Assembly (NCBI RefSeq): GCF_021917145.1
Contig: NW_025813765.1
Location: 124,001-188,000 of the forward strand
Source of the DNA: Hypomesus transpacificus
Taxonomy: Eukaryota > Chordata > Actinopteri > Osmeriformes > Osmeridae
DNA length: 64,000 nucleotides
Direction: 5' to 3'
Positions 1 through 9,943 of the stretch are shown here, piece by piece (the first letter of the stretch is position 1; each line of letters begins with the position of its first letter). The translations under genes and the position numbers were made by a program. Under the pieces are notes generated by a model that saw nothing but the letters and a program-made list of their open reading frames with translations, searched no databases and was not told the DNA's origin.

Positions 1-14
1 TGAACTAACGGGCC
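1..14 (-). tRNA. tRNA-Ile (AAT), cut by window start
   Basis: Only the acceptor 5' strand and the start of the D arm lie inside the window. It matches the 5' end of the complete gene at 636-709. Confidence 0.85.
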
Positions 15-222
15 AGAGACACACTCGCCAGCCGCGGACACTGTCTCCAGCCGCGGAAATGCAATGTCCTAGGCGCCACCTCGTGTCGGCGTGAAACGAC
101 CGGTCGTATTCGGCCCACGCTGTAAGTCGTTTTTCCTCACTCTAAATTCAAGGGGATGTCAAGAAAGCGATTAAACGGGAGCTACGAGTCTTGCAAGACT
201 CCAACGTCCACTGCTGAGCAAG

Positions 223-295
223 GGGGAATTAGCTCAAATGGTAGAGCGCTCGCTTAGCATGCGAGAAGTAGCGGGATCGATGCCCGCATTCTCCA
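223..295 (+). tRNA. tRNA-Ala (AGC)
   Basis: A complete 73-nt cloverleaf with no intron. The acceptor pairs GGGGAAT with ATTCTCC, the D stem is GCTC/GAGC, the anticodon stem is CTCGC/GCGAG around loop TTAGCAT (anticodon AGC), and the T stem is GCGGG/CCCGC with loop ATCGATG. A54 in that loop is normal for vertebrate tRNA-Ala. The internal A box (TAGCTCAAATGG) and B box are intact. A TTTT run at 300-303 can end RNA polymerase III transcription. CCA is not encoded, as expected for a eukaryote. Confidence 0.97.
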
Positions 296-299
296 ATGC

Positions 300-303
300 T
301 TTT
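300..303 (+). terminator. Pol III T4 terminator of tRNA-Ala
   Basis: Four T residues begin 4 nt after the discriminator base. The same run follows every tRNA-Ala copy in the array. Confidence 0.75.
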
Positions 304-480
304 CGGCTCGTTTGTTGTTCAGTGGCTCGGCTAGTTCAATAAGACAAGTTTATCCGGTTTGTCCGGTGTCGCAATCCTCTCTGACCAGTCAGTGGTCTGC
401 AGTGTTATGGCGTGACCTTTTTGAAAATGACGCGTTGACCACTTCCTTGAGTAGACGGTATTTTGCAAACACCACGGGTT

Positions 481-555
481 TACCCAAACCGAGGATCAAA
501 CCAGAGACCTTGACACCCTCGGCCTAACTCTCTCTCCCAACTGAGCTATAGGCGT
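481..555 (-). pseudogene. tRNA-Phe-like pseudogene
   Basis: Read on the - strand this aligns with vertebrate tRNA-Phe(GAA): TAGCTCAGTTGGGAGAG matches exactly across the D arm, and the AGGTC variable loop and a TTTGATC T loop follow. It is decayed. Two extra bases lie between the D and anticodon arms, the aligned loop reads CCGAGGG so the anticodon position is GAG and U33 is lost, the anticodon stem does not pair, and only about four of seven acceptor pairs form. It is present in every monomer. I infer that an ancestral Ala/Phe/Ile cassette was amplified after or while the Phe member decayed. Confidence 0.65.
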
Positions 556-622
556 TCCAAACCCAGTCAGTAGCATTCCAAAGCCTTGCCACAAACGAAA
601 TAAAGCAATGGAAAAGATCCCC

Positions 623-627
623 AAAAA
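623..627 (-). terminator. Pol III T5 terminator of tRNA-Ile
   Basis: On the - strand the Ile gene is followed after about 8 nt by TTTTT, which lies inside a small CCCC-T5-GGGG inverted repeat. It recurs in every unit. Confidence 0.75.
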
Positions 628-635
628 GGGGTGGT

Positions 636-709
636 TGGCCCGTATGGGGATCGAACCCACGACCTTGGCGTTATTAGCACCACGCTCTGACCAACTGAGC
701 TAACGGGCC
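636..709 (-). tRNA. tRNA-Ile (AAT)
   Basis: A complete 74-nt cloverleaf on the - strand with no intron. The acceptor is GGCCCGT/ACGGGCC, the D stem GCTC/GAGC, the anticodon stem TGGTG/CGCCA around CTAATAA (anticodon AAT, read as IAU after editing), the T stem GTGGG/CCCAT with loop TTCGATC, and the discriminator is A. A and B boxes are canonical. It is transcribed away from the next tRNA-Ala. Confidence 0.97.
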
Positions 710-917
710 AGAGACACACTCGCCAGCCGCGGACACTGTCTCCAGCCGCGGAAATGCAATGTCCTAGGCGCCACCTCGTGTCGGCGTGAAACGACCGGTC
801 GTATTCGGCCCACGCTGTAAGTCGTTTTTCCTCACTCTAAATTCAAGGGGATGTCAAGAAAGCGATTAAACGGGAGCTACGAGTCTTGCAAGACTCCAAC
901 GTCCACTGCTGAGCAAG
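710..917. promoter_or_regulatory. Spacer between divergent tRNA-Ile and tRNA-Ala
   Basis: These 208 bp separate the 5' ends of tRNA-Ile (-) and the next tRNA-Ala (+), and recur in each unit. They hold two copies of CCAGCCGCGGA 19 bp apart, the 12-bp palindrome ACGACCGGTCGT at 791-802 and the 16-bp palindrome GAGTCTTGCAAGACTC at 881-896. No gene is seen. A role as 5' control sequence is inferred only from position. Confidence 0.4.
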
Positions 918-990
918 GGGGAATTAGCTCAAATGGTAGAGCGCTCGCTTAGCATGCGAGAAGTAGCGGGATCGATGCCCGCATTCTCCA
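918..990 (+). tRNA. tRNA-Ala (AGC)
   Basis: Intact, same 73 nt as 223-295. Confidence 0.96.
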
Positions 991-1175
991 ATGCTTTTCG
1001 GCTCGTTTGTTGTTCAGTGGCTCGGCTAGTTCAATAAGACAAGTTTATCCGGTTTGTCCGGTGTCGCAATCCTCTCTGACCAGTCAGTGGTCTGCAGTGT
1101 TATGGCGTGACCTTTTTGAAAATGACGCGTCGACCACTTCCTTGAGTAGACGGTATTTTGCAAACACCACGGGTT

Positions 1176-1250
1176 TACCCAAACCGAGGATCAAACCAGA
1201 GACCTTGACACCCTCGGCCTAACTCTCTCTCCCAACTGAGCTATAGGCGT
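1176..1250 (-). pseudogene. tRNA-Phe-like pseudogene
   Basis: Copy of 481-555. Confidence 0.6.
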
Positions 1251-1330
1251 TCCAAACCCAGTCAGTAGCATTCCAAAGCCTTGCCACAAACGAAATAAAG
1301 CAATGGAAAAGATCCCCAAAAAGGGGTGGT

Positions 1331-1404
1331 TGGCCCGTATGGGGATCGAACCCACGACCTTGGCGTTATTAGCACCACGCTCTGACCAACTGAGCTAACG
1401 GGCC
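1331..1404 (-). tRNA. tRNA-Ile (AAT)
   Basis: Intact, same as 636-709 (C11 in the D stem). Confidence 0.96.
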
Positions 1405-1612
1405 AGAGACACACTCGCCAGCCGCGGACACTGTCTCCAGCCGCGGAAATGCAATGTCCTAGGCGCCACCTCGTGTCGGCGTGAAACGACCGGTCGTATT
1501 CGGCCCACGCTGTAAGTCGTTTTTCCTCACTCTAAATTCAAGGGGATGTCAAGAAAGCGATTAAACGGGAGCTACGAGTCTTGCAAGACTCCAACGTCCA
1601 CTGCTGAGCAAG

Positions 1613-1685
1613 GGGGAATTAGCTCAAATGGTAGAGCGCTCGCTTAGCATGCGAGAAGTAGCGGGATCGATGCCCGCATTCTCCA
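1613..1685 (+). tRNA. tRNA-Ala (AGC)
   Basis: Intact, same as 223-295. Confidence 0.96.
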
Positions 1686-1870
1686 ATGCTTTTCGGCTCG
1701 TTTGTTGTTCAGTGGCTCGGCTAGTTCAATAAGACAAGTTTATCCGGTTTGTCCGGTGTCGCAATCCTCTCTGACCAGTCAGTGGTCTGCAGTGTTATGG
1801 CGTGACCTTTTTGAAAATGACGCGTTGACCACTTCCTTGAGTAGACGGTATTTTGCAAACACCACGGGTT

Positions 1871-1945
1871 TACCCAAACCGAGGATCAAACCAGAGACCT
1901 TGACACCCTCGGCCTAACTCTCTCTCCCAACTGAGCTATAGGCGT
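1871..1945 (-). pseudogene. tRNA-Phe-like pseudogene
   Basis: Copy of 481-555. Confidence 0.6.
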
Positions 1946-2025
1946 TCCAAACCCAGTCAGTAGCATTCCAAAGCCTTGCCACAAACGAAATAAAGCAATG
2001 GAAAAGATCCCCAAAAAGGGGTGGT

Positions 2026-2099
2026 TGGCCCGTATGGGGATCGAACCCACGACCTTGGCGTTATTAGCACCACGCTCTGACCAACTGAACTAACGGGCC
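2026..2099 (-). tRNA. tRNA-Ile (AAT), T11 variant
   Basis: As 636-709 except C11 is T, turning the 11-24 D-stem pair into a T-G wobble. The fold is otherwise intact. Confidence 0.95.
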
Positions 2100-2307
2100 A
2101 GAGACACACTCGCCAGCCGCGGACACTGTCTCCAGCCGCGGAAATGCAATGTCCTAGGCGCCACCTCGTGTCGGCGTGAAACGACCGGTCGTATTCGGCC
2201 CACGCTGTAAGTCGTTTTTCCTCACTCTAAATTCAAGGGGATGTCAAGAAAGCGATTAAACGGGAGCTACGAGTCTTGCAAGACTCCAACGTCCACTGCT
2301 GAGCAAG

Positions 2308-2380
2308 GGGGAATTAGCTCAAATGGTAGAGCGCTCGCTTAGCATGCGAGAAGTAGCGGGATCGATGCCCGCATTCTCCA
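2308..2380 (+). tRNA. tRNA-Ala (AGC)
   Basis: Intact, same as 223-295. Confidence 0.96.
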
Positions 2381-2565
2381 ATGCTTTTCGGCTCGTTTGT
2401 TGTTCAGTGGCTCGGCTAGTTCAATAAGACAAGTTTATCCGGTTTGTCCGGTGTCGCAATCCTCTCTGACCAGTCAGTGGTCTGCAGTGTTATGGCGTGA
2501 CCTTTTTGAAAATGACGCGTTGACCACTTCCTTGAGTAGACGGTATTTTGCAAACACCACGGGTT

Positions 2566-2640
2566 TACCCAAACCGAGGATCAAACCAGAGACCTTGACA
2601 CCCTCGGCCTAACTCTCTCTCCCAACTGAGCTATAGGCGT
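2566..2640 (-). pseudogene. tRNA-Phe-like pseudogene
   Basis: Copy of 481-555. Confidence 0.6.
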
Positions 2641-2720
2641 TCCAAACCCAGTCAGTAGCATTCCAAAGCCTTGCCACAAACGAAATAAAGCAATGGAAAA
2701 GATCCCCAAAAAGGGGTGGT

Positions 2721-2794
2721 TGGCCCGTATGGGGATCGAACCCACGACCTTGGCGTTATTAGCACCACGCTCTGACCAACTGAGCTAACGGGCC
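2721..2794 (-). tRNA. tRNA-Ile (AAT)
   Basis: Intact, C11 form. Confidence 0.96.
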
Positions 2795-3002
2795 AGAGAC
2801 ACACTCGCCAGCCGCGGACACTGTCTCCAGCCGCGGAAATGCAATGTCCTAGGCGCCACCTCGTGTCGGCGTGAAACGACCGGTCGTATTCGGCCCACGC
2901 TGTAAGTCGTTTTTCCTCACTCTAAATTCAAGGGGATGTCAAGAAAGCGATTAAACGGGAGCTACGAGTCTTGCAAGACTCCAACGTCCACTGCTGAGCA
3001 AG

Positions 3003-3075
3003 GGGGAATTAGCTCAAATGGTAGAGCGCTCGCTTAGCATGCGAGAAGTAGCGGGATCGATGCCCGCATTCTCCA
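3003..3075 (+). tRNA. tRNA-Ala (AGC)
   Basis: Intact, same as 223-295. Confidence 0.96.
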
Positions 3076-3260
3076 ATGCTTTTCGGCTCGTTTGTTGTTC
3101 AGTGGCTCGGCTAGTTCAATAAGACAAGTTTATCCGGTTTGTCCGGTGTCGCAATCCTCTCTGACCAGTCAGTGGTCTGCAGTGTTATGGCGTGACCTTT
3201 TTGAAAATGACGCGTTGACCACTTCCTTGAGTAGACGGTATTTTGCAAACACCACGGGTT

Positions 3261-3335
3261 TACCCAAACCGAGGATCAAACCAGAGACCTTGACACCCTC
3301 GGCCTAACTCTCTCTCCCAACTGAGCTATAGGCGT
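3261..3335 (-). pseudogene. tRNA-Phe-like pseudogene
   Basis: Copy of 481-555. Confidence 0.6.
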
Positions 3336-3415
3336 TCCAAACCCAGTCAGTAGCATTCCAAAGCCTTGCCACAAACGAAATAAAGCAATGGAAAAGATCC
3401 CCAAAAAGGGGTGGT

Positions 3416-3489
3416 TGGCCCGTATGGGGATCGAACCCACGACCTTGGCGTTATTAGCACCACGCTCTGACCAACTGAACTAACGGGCC
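3416..3489 (-). tRNA. tRNA-Ile (AAT), T11 variant
   Basis: T11 form as at 2026-2099. Confidence 0.95.
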
Positions 3490-3697
3490 AGAGACACACT
3501 CGCCAGCCGCGGACACTGTCTCCAGCCGCGGAAATGCAATGTCCTAGGCGCCACCTCGTGTCGGCGTGAAACGACCGGTCGTATTCGGCCCACGCTGTAA
3601 GTCGTTTTTCCTCACTCTAAATTCAAGGGGATGTCAAGAAAGCGATTAAACGGGAGCTACGAGTCTTGCAAGACTCCAACGTCCACTGCTGAGCAAG

Positions 3698-3770
3698 GGG
3701 GAATTAGCTCAAATGGTAGAGCGCTCGCTTAGCATGCGAGAAGTAGCGGGATCGATGCCCGCATTCTCCA
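3698..3770 (+). tRNA. tRNA-Ala (AGC)
   Basis: Intact, same as 223-295. Confidence 0.96.
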
Positions 3771-3955
3771 ATGCTTTTCGGCTCGTTTGTTGTTCAGTGG
3801 CTCGGCTAGTTCAATAAGACAAGTTTATCCGGTTTGTCCGGTGTCGCAATCCTCTCTGACCAGTCAGTGGTCTGCAGTGTTATGGCGTGACCTTTTTGAA
3901 AATGACGCGTTGACCACTTCCTTGAGTAGACGGTATTTTGCAAACACCACGGGTT

Positions 3956-4030
3956 TACCCAAACCGAGGATCAAACCAGAGACCTTGACACCCTCGGCCT
4001 AACTCTCTCTCCCAACTGAGCTATAGGCGT
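3956..4030 (-). pseudogene. tRNA-Phe-like pseudogene
   Basis: Copy of 481-555. Confidence 0.6.
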
Positions 4031-4110
4031 TCCAAACCCAGTCAGTAGCATTCCAAAGCCTTGCCACAAACGAAATAAAGCAATGGAAAAGATCCCCAAA
4101 AAGGGGTGGT

Positions 4111-4184
4111 TGGCCCGTATGGGGATCGAACCCACGACCTTGGCGTTATTAGCACCACGCTCTGACCAACTGAACTAACGGGCC
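4111..4184 (-). tRNA. tRNA-Ile (AAT), T11 variant
   Basis: T11 form. Confidence 0.95.
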
Positions 4185-4392
4185 AGAGACACACTCGCCA
4201 GCCGCGGACACTGTCTCCAGCCGCGGAAATGCAATGTCCTAGGCGCCACCTCGTGTCGGCGTGAAACGACCGGTCGTATTCGGCCCACGCTGTAAGTCGT
4301 TTTTCCTCACTCTAAATTCAAGGGGATGTCAAGAAAGCGATTAAACGGGAGCTACGAGTCTTGCAAGACTCCAACGTCCACTGCTGAGCAAG

Positions 4393-4465
4393 GGGGAATT
4401 AGCTCAAATGGTAGAGCGCTCGCTTAGCATGCGAGAAGTAGCGGGATCGATGCCCGCATTCTCCA
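4393..4465 (+). tRNA. tRNA-Ala (AGC)
   Basis: Intact, same as 223-295. Confidence 0.96.
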
Positions 4466-4650
4466 ATGCTTTTCGGCTCGTTTGTTGTTCAGTGGCTCGG
4501 CTAGTTCAATAAGACAAGTTTATCCGGTTTGTCCGGTGTCGCAATCCTCTCTGACCAGTCAGTGGTCTGCAGTGTTATGGCGTGACCTTTTTGAAAATGA
4601 CGCGTTGACCACTTCCTTGAGTAGACGGTATTTTGCAAACACCACGGGTT

Positions 4651-4725
4651 TACCCAAACCGAGGATCAAACCAGAGACCTTGACACCCTCGGCCTAACTC
4701 TCTCTCCCAACTGAGCTATAGGCGT
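4651..4725 (-). pseudogene. tRNA-Phe-like pseudogene
   Basis: Copy of 481-555. Confidence 0.6.
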
Positions 4726-4805
4726 TCCAAACCCAGTCAGTAGCATTCCAAAGCCTTGCCACAAACGAAATAAAGCAATGGAAAAGATCCCCAAAAAGGG
4801 GTGGT

Positions 4806-4879
4806 TGGCCCGTATGGGGATCGAACCCACGACCTTGGCGTTATTAGCACCACGCTCTGACCAACTGAGCTAACGGGCC
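4806..4879 (-). tRNA. tRNA-Ile (AAT)
   Basis: Intact, C11 form. Confidence 0.96.
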
Positions 4880-5087
4880 AGAGACACACTCGCCAGCCGC
4901 GGACACTGTCTCCAGCCGCGGAAATGCAATGTCCTAGGCGCCACCTCGTGTCGGCGTGAAACGACCGGTCGTATTCGGCCCACGCTGTAAGTCGTTTTTC
5001 CTCACTCTAAATTCAAGGGGATGTCAAGAAAGCGATTAAACGGGAGCTACGAGTCTTGCAAGACTCCAACGTCCACTGCTGAGCAAG

Positions 5088-5160
5088 GGGGAATTAGCTC
5101 AAATGGTAGAGCGCTCGCTTAGCATGCGAGAAGTAGCGGGATCGATGCCCGCATTCTCCA
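5088..5160 (+). tRNA. tRNA-Ala (AGC)
   Basis: Intact, same as 223-295. Confidence 0.96.
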
Positions 5161-5345
5161 ATGCTTTTCGGCTCGTTTGTTGTTCAGTGGCTCGGCTAGT
5201 TCAATAAGACAAGTTTATCCGGTTTGTCCGGTGTCGCAATCCTCTCTGACCAGTCAGTGGTCTGCAGTGTTATGGCGTGACCTTTTTGAAAATGACGCGT
5301 TGACCACTTCCTTGAGTAGACGGTATTTTGCAAACACCACGGGTT

Positions 5346-5420
5346 TACCCAAACCGAGGATCAAACCAGAGACCTTGACACCCTCGGCCTAACTCTCTCT
5401 CCCAACTGAGCTATAGGCGT
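5346..5420 (-). pseudogene. tRNA-Phe-like pseudogene
   Basis: Copy of 481-555. Confidence 0.6.
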
Positions 5421-5500
5421 TCCAAACCCAGTCAGTAGCATTCCAAAGCCTTGCCACAAACGAAATAAAGCAATGGAAAAGATCCCCAAAAAGGGGTGGT

Positions 5501-5574
5501 TGGCCCGTATGGGGATCGAACCCACGACCTTGGCGTTATTAGCACCACGCTCTGACCAACTGAACTAACGGGCC
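5501..5574 (-). tRNA. tRNA-Ile (AAT), T11 variant
   Basis: T11 form. Confidence 0.95.
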
Positions 5575-5782
5575 AGAGACACACTCGCCAGCCGCGGACA
5601 CTGTCTCCAGCCGCGGAAATGCAATGTCCTAGGCGCCACCTCGTGTCGGCGTGAAACGACCGGTCGTATTCGGCCCACGCTGTAAGTCGTTTTTCCTCAC
5701 TCTAAATTCAAGGGGATGTCAAGAAAGCGATTAAACGGGAGCTACGAGTCTTGCAAGACTCCAACGTCCACTGCTGAGCAAG

Positions 5783-5855
5783 GGGGAATTAGCTCAAATG
5801 GTAGAGCGCTCGCTTAGCATGCGAGAAGTAGCGGGATCGATGCCCGCATTCTCCA
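5783..5855 (+). tRNA. tRNA-Ala (AGC)
   Basis: Intact, same as 223-295. Confidence 0.96.
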
Positions 5856-6040
5856 ATGCTTTTCGGCTCGTTTGTTGTTCAGTGGCTCGGCTAGTTCAAT
5901 AAGACAAGTTTATCCGGTTTGTCCGGTGTCGCAATCCTCTCTGACCAGTCAGTGGTCTGCAGTGTTATGGCGTGACCTTTTTGAAAATGACGCGTTGACC
6001 ACTTCCTTGAGTAGACGGTATTTTGCAAACACCACGGGTT

Positions 6041-6115
6041 TACCCAAACCGAGGATCAAACCAGAGACCTTGACACCCTCGGCCTAACTCTCTCTCCCAA
6101 CTGAGCTATAGGCGT
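6041..6115 (-). pseudogene. tRNA-Phe-like pseudogene
   Basis: Copy of 481-555. Confidence 0.6.
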
Positions 6116-6195
6116 TCCAAACCCAGTCAGTAGCATTCCAAAGCCTTGCCACAAACGAAATAAAGCAATGGAAAAGATCCCCAAAAAGGGGTGGT

Positions 6196-6269
6196 TGGCC
6201 CGTATGGGGATCGAACCCACGACCTTGGCGTTATTAGCACCACGCTCTGACCAACTGAACTAACGGGCC
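6196..6269 (-). tRNA. tRNA-Ile (AAT), T11 variant
   Basis: T11 form. Confidence 0.95.
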
Positions 6270-6477
6270 AGAGACACACTCGCCAGCCGCGGACACTGTC
6301 TCCAGCCGCGGAAATGCAATGTCCTAGGCGCCACCTCGTGTCGGCGTGAAACGACCGGTCGTATTCGGCCCACGCTGTAAGTCGTTTTTCCTCACTCTAA
6401 ATTCAAGGGGATGTCAAGAAAGCGATTAAACGGGAGCTACGAGTCTTGCAAGACTCCAACGTCCACTGCTGAGCAAG

Positions 6478-6550
6478 GGGGAATTAGCTCAAATGGTAGA
6501 GCGCTCGCTTAGCATGCGAGAAGTAGCGGGATCGATGCCCGCATTCTCCA
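6478..6550 (+). tRNA. tRNA-Ala (AGC)
   Basis: Intact, same as 223-295. Confidence 0.96.
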
Positions 6551-6735
6551 ATGCTTTTCGGCTCGTTTGTTGTTCAGTGGCTCGGCTAGTTCAATAAGAC
6601 AAGTTTATCCGGTTTGTCCGGTGTCGCAATCCTCTCTGACCAGTCAGTGGTCTGCAGTGTTATGGCGTGACCTTTTTGAAAATGACGCGTTGACCACTTC
6701 CTTGAGTAGACGGTATTTTGCAAACACCACGGGTT

Positions 6736-6810
6736 TACCCAAACCGAGGATCAAACCAGAGACCTTGACACCCTCGGCCTAACTCTCTCTCCCAACTGAG
6801 CTATAGGCGT
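6736..6810 (-). pseudogene. tRNA-Phe-like pseudogene
   Basis: Copy of 481-555. Confidence 0.6.
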
Positions 6811-6890
6811 TCCAAACCCAGTCAGTAGCATTCCAAAGCCTTGCCACAAACGAAATAAAGCAATGGAAAAGATCCCCAAAAAGGGGTGGT

Positions 6891-6964
6891 TGGCCCGTAT
6901 GGGGATCGAACCCACGACCTTGGCGTTATTAGCACCACGCTCTGACCAACTGAACTAACGGGCC
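6891..6964 (-). tRNA. tRNA-Ile (AAT), T11 variant
   Basis: T11 form. Confidence 0.95.
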
Positions 6965-7172
6965 AGAGACACACTCGCCAGCCGCGGACACTGTCTCCAG
7001 CCGCGGAAATGCAATGTCCTAGGCGCCACCTCGTGTCGGCGTGAAACGACCGGTCGTATTCGGCCCACGCTGTAAGTCGTTTTTCCTCACTCTAAATTCA
7101 AGGGGATGTCAAGAAAGCGATTAAACGGGAGCTACGAGTCTTGCAAGACTCCAACGTCCACTGCTGAGCAAG

Positions 7173-7245
7173 GGGGAATTAGCTCAAATGGTAGAGCGCT
7201 CGCTTAGCATGCGAGAAGTAGCGGGATCGATGCCCGCATTCTCCA
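7173..7245 (+). tRNA. tRNA-Ala (AGC)
   Basis: Intact, same as 223-295. Confidence 0.96.
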
Positions 7246-7430
7246 ATGCTTTTCGGCTCGTTTGTTGTTCAGTGGCTCGGCTAGTTCAATAAGACAAGTT
7301 TATCCGGTTTGTCCGGTGTCGCAATCCTCTCTGACCAGTCAGTGGTCTGCAGTGTTATGGCGTGACCTTTTTGAAAATGACGCGTTGACCACTTCCTTGA
7401 GTAGACGGTATTTTGCAAACACCACGGGTT

Positions 7431-7505
7431 TACCCAAACCGAGGATCAAACCAGAGACCTTGACACCCTCGGCCTAACTCTCTCTCCCAACTGAGCTATA
7501 GGCGT
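7431..7505 (-). pseudogene. tRNA-Phe-like pseudogene
   Basis: Copy of 481-555. Confidence 0.6.
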
Positions 7506-7585
7506 TCCAAACCCAGTCAGTAGCATTCCAAAGCCTTGCCACAAACGAAATAAAGCAATGGAAAAGATCCCCAAAAAGGGGTGGT

Positions 7586-7659
7586 TGGCCCGTATGGGGA
7601 TCGAACCCACGACCTTGGCGTTATTAGCACCACGCTCTGACCAACTGAACTAACGGGCC
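7586..7659 (-). tRNA. tRNA-Ile (AAT), T11 variant
   Basis: T11 form. Confidence 0.95.
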
Positions 7660-7867
7660 AGAGACACACTCGCCAGCCGCGGACACTGTCTCCAGCCGCG
7701 GAAATGCAATGTCCTAGGCGCCACCTCGTGTCGGCGTGAAACGACCGGTCGTATTCGGCCCACGCTGTAAGTCGTTTTTCCTCACTCTAAATTCAAGGGG
7801 ATGTCAAGAAAGCGATTAAACGGGAGCTACGAGTCTTGCAAGACTCCAACGTCCACTGCTGAGCAAG

Positions 7868-7940
7868 GGGGAATTAGCTCAAATGGTAGAGCGCTCGCTT
7901 AGCATGCGAGAAGTAGCGGGATCGATGCCCGCATTCTCCA
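7868..7940 (+). tRNA. tRNA-Ala (AGC)
   Basis: Intact, same as 223-295. Confidence 0.96.
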
Positions 7941-8125
7941 ATGCTTTTCGGCTCGTTTGTTGTTCAGTGGCTCGGCTAGTTCAATAAGACAAGTTTATCC
8001 GGTTTGTCCGGTGTCGCAATCCTCTCTGACCAGTCAGTGGTCTGCAGTGTTATGGCGTGACCTTTTTGAAAATGACGCGTTGACCACTTCCTTGAGTAGA
8101 CGGTATTTTGCAAACACCACGGGTT

Positions 8126-8200
8126 TACCCAAACCGAGGATCAAACCAGAGACCTTGACACCCTCGGCCTAACTCTCTCTCCCAACTGAGCTATAGGCGT
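8126..8200 (-). pseudogene. tRNA-Phe-like pseudogene
   Basis: Copy of 481-555. Confidence 0.6.
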
Positions 8201-8280
8201 TCCAAACCCAGTCAGTAGCATTCCAAAGCCTTGCCACAAACGAAATAAAGCAATGGAAAAGATCCCCAAAAAGGGGTGGT

Positions 8281-8354
8281 TGGCCCGTATGGGGATCGAA
8301 CCCACGACCTTGGCGTTATTAGCACCACGCTCTGACCAACTGAACTAACGGGCC
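8281..8354 (-). tRNA. tRNA-Ile (AAT), T11 variant
   Basis: T11 form. Confidence 0.95.
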
Positions 8355-8562
8355 AGAGACACACTCTCCAGCCGCGGACACTGTCTCCAGCCGCGGAAAT
8401 GCAATGTCCTAGGCGCCACCTCGTGTCGGCGTGAAACGACCGGTCGTATTCGGCCCACGCTGTAAGTCGTTTTTCCTCACTCTAAATTCAAGGGGATGTC
8501 AAGAAAGCGATTAAACGGGAGCTACGAGTCTTGCAAGACTCCAACGTCCACTGCTGAGCAAG

Positions 8563-8635
8563 GGGGAATTAGCTCAAATGGTAGAGCGCTCGCTTAGCAT
8601 GCGAGAAGTAGCGGGATCGATGCCCGCATTCTCCA
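8563..8635 (+). tRNA. tRNA-Ala (AGC)
   Basis: Intact, same as 223-295. Confidence 0.96.
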
Positions 8636-8820
8636 ATGCTTTTCGGCTCGTTTGTTGTTCAGTGGCTCGGCTAGTTCAATAAGACAAGTTTATCCGGTTT
8701 GTCCGGTGTCGCAATCCTCTCTGACCAGTCAGTGGTCTGCAGTGTTATGGCGTGACCTTTTTGAAAATGACGCGTTGACCACTTCCTTGAGTAGACGGTA
8801 TTTTGCAAACACCACGGGTT

Positions 8821-8895
8821 TACCCAAACCGAGGATCAAACCAGAGACCTTGACACCCTCGGCCTAACTCTCTCTCCCAACTGAGCTATAGGCGT
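8821..8895 (-). pseudogene. tRNA-Phe-like pseudogene
   Basis: Copy of 481-555. Confidence 0.6.
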
Positions 8896-8975
8896 TCCAA
8901 ACCCAGTCAGTAGCATTCCAAAGCCTTGCCACAAACGAAATAAAGCAATGGAAAAGATCCCCAAAAAGGGGTGGT

Positions 8976-9049
8976 TGGCCCGTATGGGGATCGAACCCAC
9001 GACCTTGGCGTTATTAGCACCACGCTCTGACCAACTGAGCTAACAGGCC
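8976..9049 (-). tRNA. tRNA-Ile (AAT), acceptor variant
   Basis: C11 form with C5 changed to T in the acceptor (GGCCTGT), leaving a T-G wobble pair. The same change occurs at 21608-21681 and 23686-23759. Confidence 0.93.
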
Positions 9050-9257
9050 AGAGACACACTCTCCAGCCGCGGACACTGTCTCCAGCCGCGGAAATGCAAT
9101 GGCCTAGAAGCCACCTCGTGTCGGCGTGAAACGACCGGTCGTATTCGGCCCACGCTGTAAGTCGTTTTTCCTCACTCTAATTTCAAGGGGATGTCAAGAA
9201 AGCGATTAAACGGGAGCTACGAGTCTTGCAAGACTCCAACGTCCACTGCTGAGCAAG

Positions 9258-9330
9258 GGGGAATTAGCTCAAATGGTAAAGGGCTCGCTTAGCATGCGAG
9301 AAGTAGCGGGATCGATGCCCGCATTCTCCA
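9258..9330 (+). tRNA. tRNA-Ala (AGC), D-stem mutant, probably defective
   Basis: The 3' strand of the D stem reads AAGG instead of GAGC, breaking two of four pairs. Anticodon, T arm and acceptor are normal. It is the last unit before element 1, and the same mutant stands before element 2 at 23968-24040. Confidence 0.8.
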
Positions 9331-9506
9331 ATGCTTTTCGGCTCGTTTGTTGTTCAGTGGCTCGGCTAGTTCAATAAGACAAGTTTATCCGGTGTCGCAA
9401 TCCTCTCTGACCAGTCAGTGGTCTGCAGTGTTATGGCGTGACCTTTTTGAAAATGACGCGTTGACCACTTCCTTGAGTAGACGGTATTTTGCAAACACCA
9501 CGGGTT

Positions 9507-9581
9507 TACCCAAACCGAGGATCAAACCAGAGACCTTGACACCCTCGGCCTAACTCTCTCTCCCAACTGAGCTATAGGCGT
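9507..9581 (-). pseudogene. tRNA-Phe-like pseudogene
   Basis: Copy of 481-555 in the 686-bp unit. Confidence 0.6.
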
Positions 9582-9661
9582 TCCAAACCCAGTCAGTAGC
9601 ATTCCAAAGCCTTGCCACAAACGAAATAAAGCAATGGAAAAGATCCCCAAAAAGGGGTGGT

Positions 9662-9735
9662 TGGCCCGTATGGGGATCGAACCCACGACCTTGGCGTTAT
9701 TAGCACCACGCTCTGACCAACTGAACTAACGGGCC
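9662..9735 (-). tRNA. tRNA-Ile (AAT), T11 variant
   Basis: T11 form. Confidence 0.95.
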
Positions 9736-9943
9736 AGAGACACACTCGCCAGCCGCGGACACTGTCTCCAGCCGCGGAAATGCAATGTCCTAGGCGCCAC
9801 CTCGTGTCGGCGTGAAACGACCGGTCGTATTCGGCCCACGCTGTAAGTCGTTTTTCCTCACTCTAAATTCAAGGGGATGTCAAGAAAGCGATTAAACGGG
9901 AGCTACGAGTCTTGCAAGACTCCAACGTCCACTGCTGAGCAAG

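Noticed and set aside
312-527. A 71-codon open frame repeated in most monomers
   Set aside because: It begins at a TTG codon, runs into the antisense of the Phe-like pseudogene, and is broken in several units by the small deletions. Its conservation is explained by unit identity.
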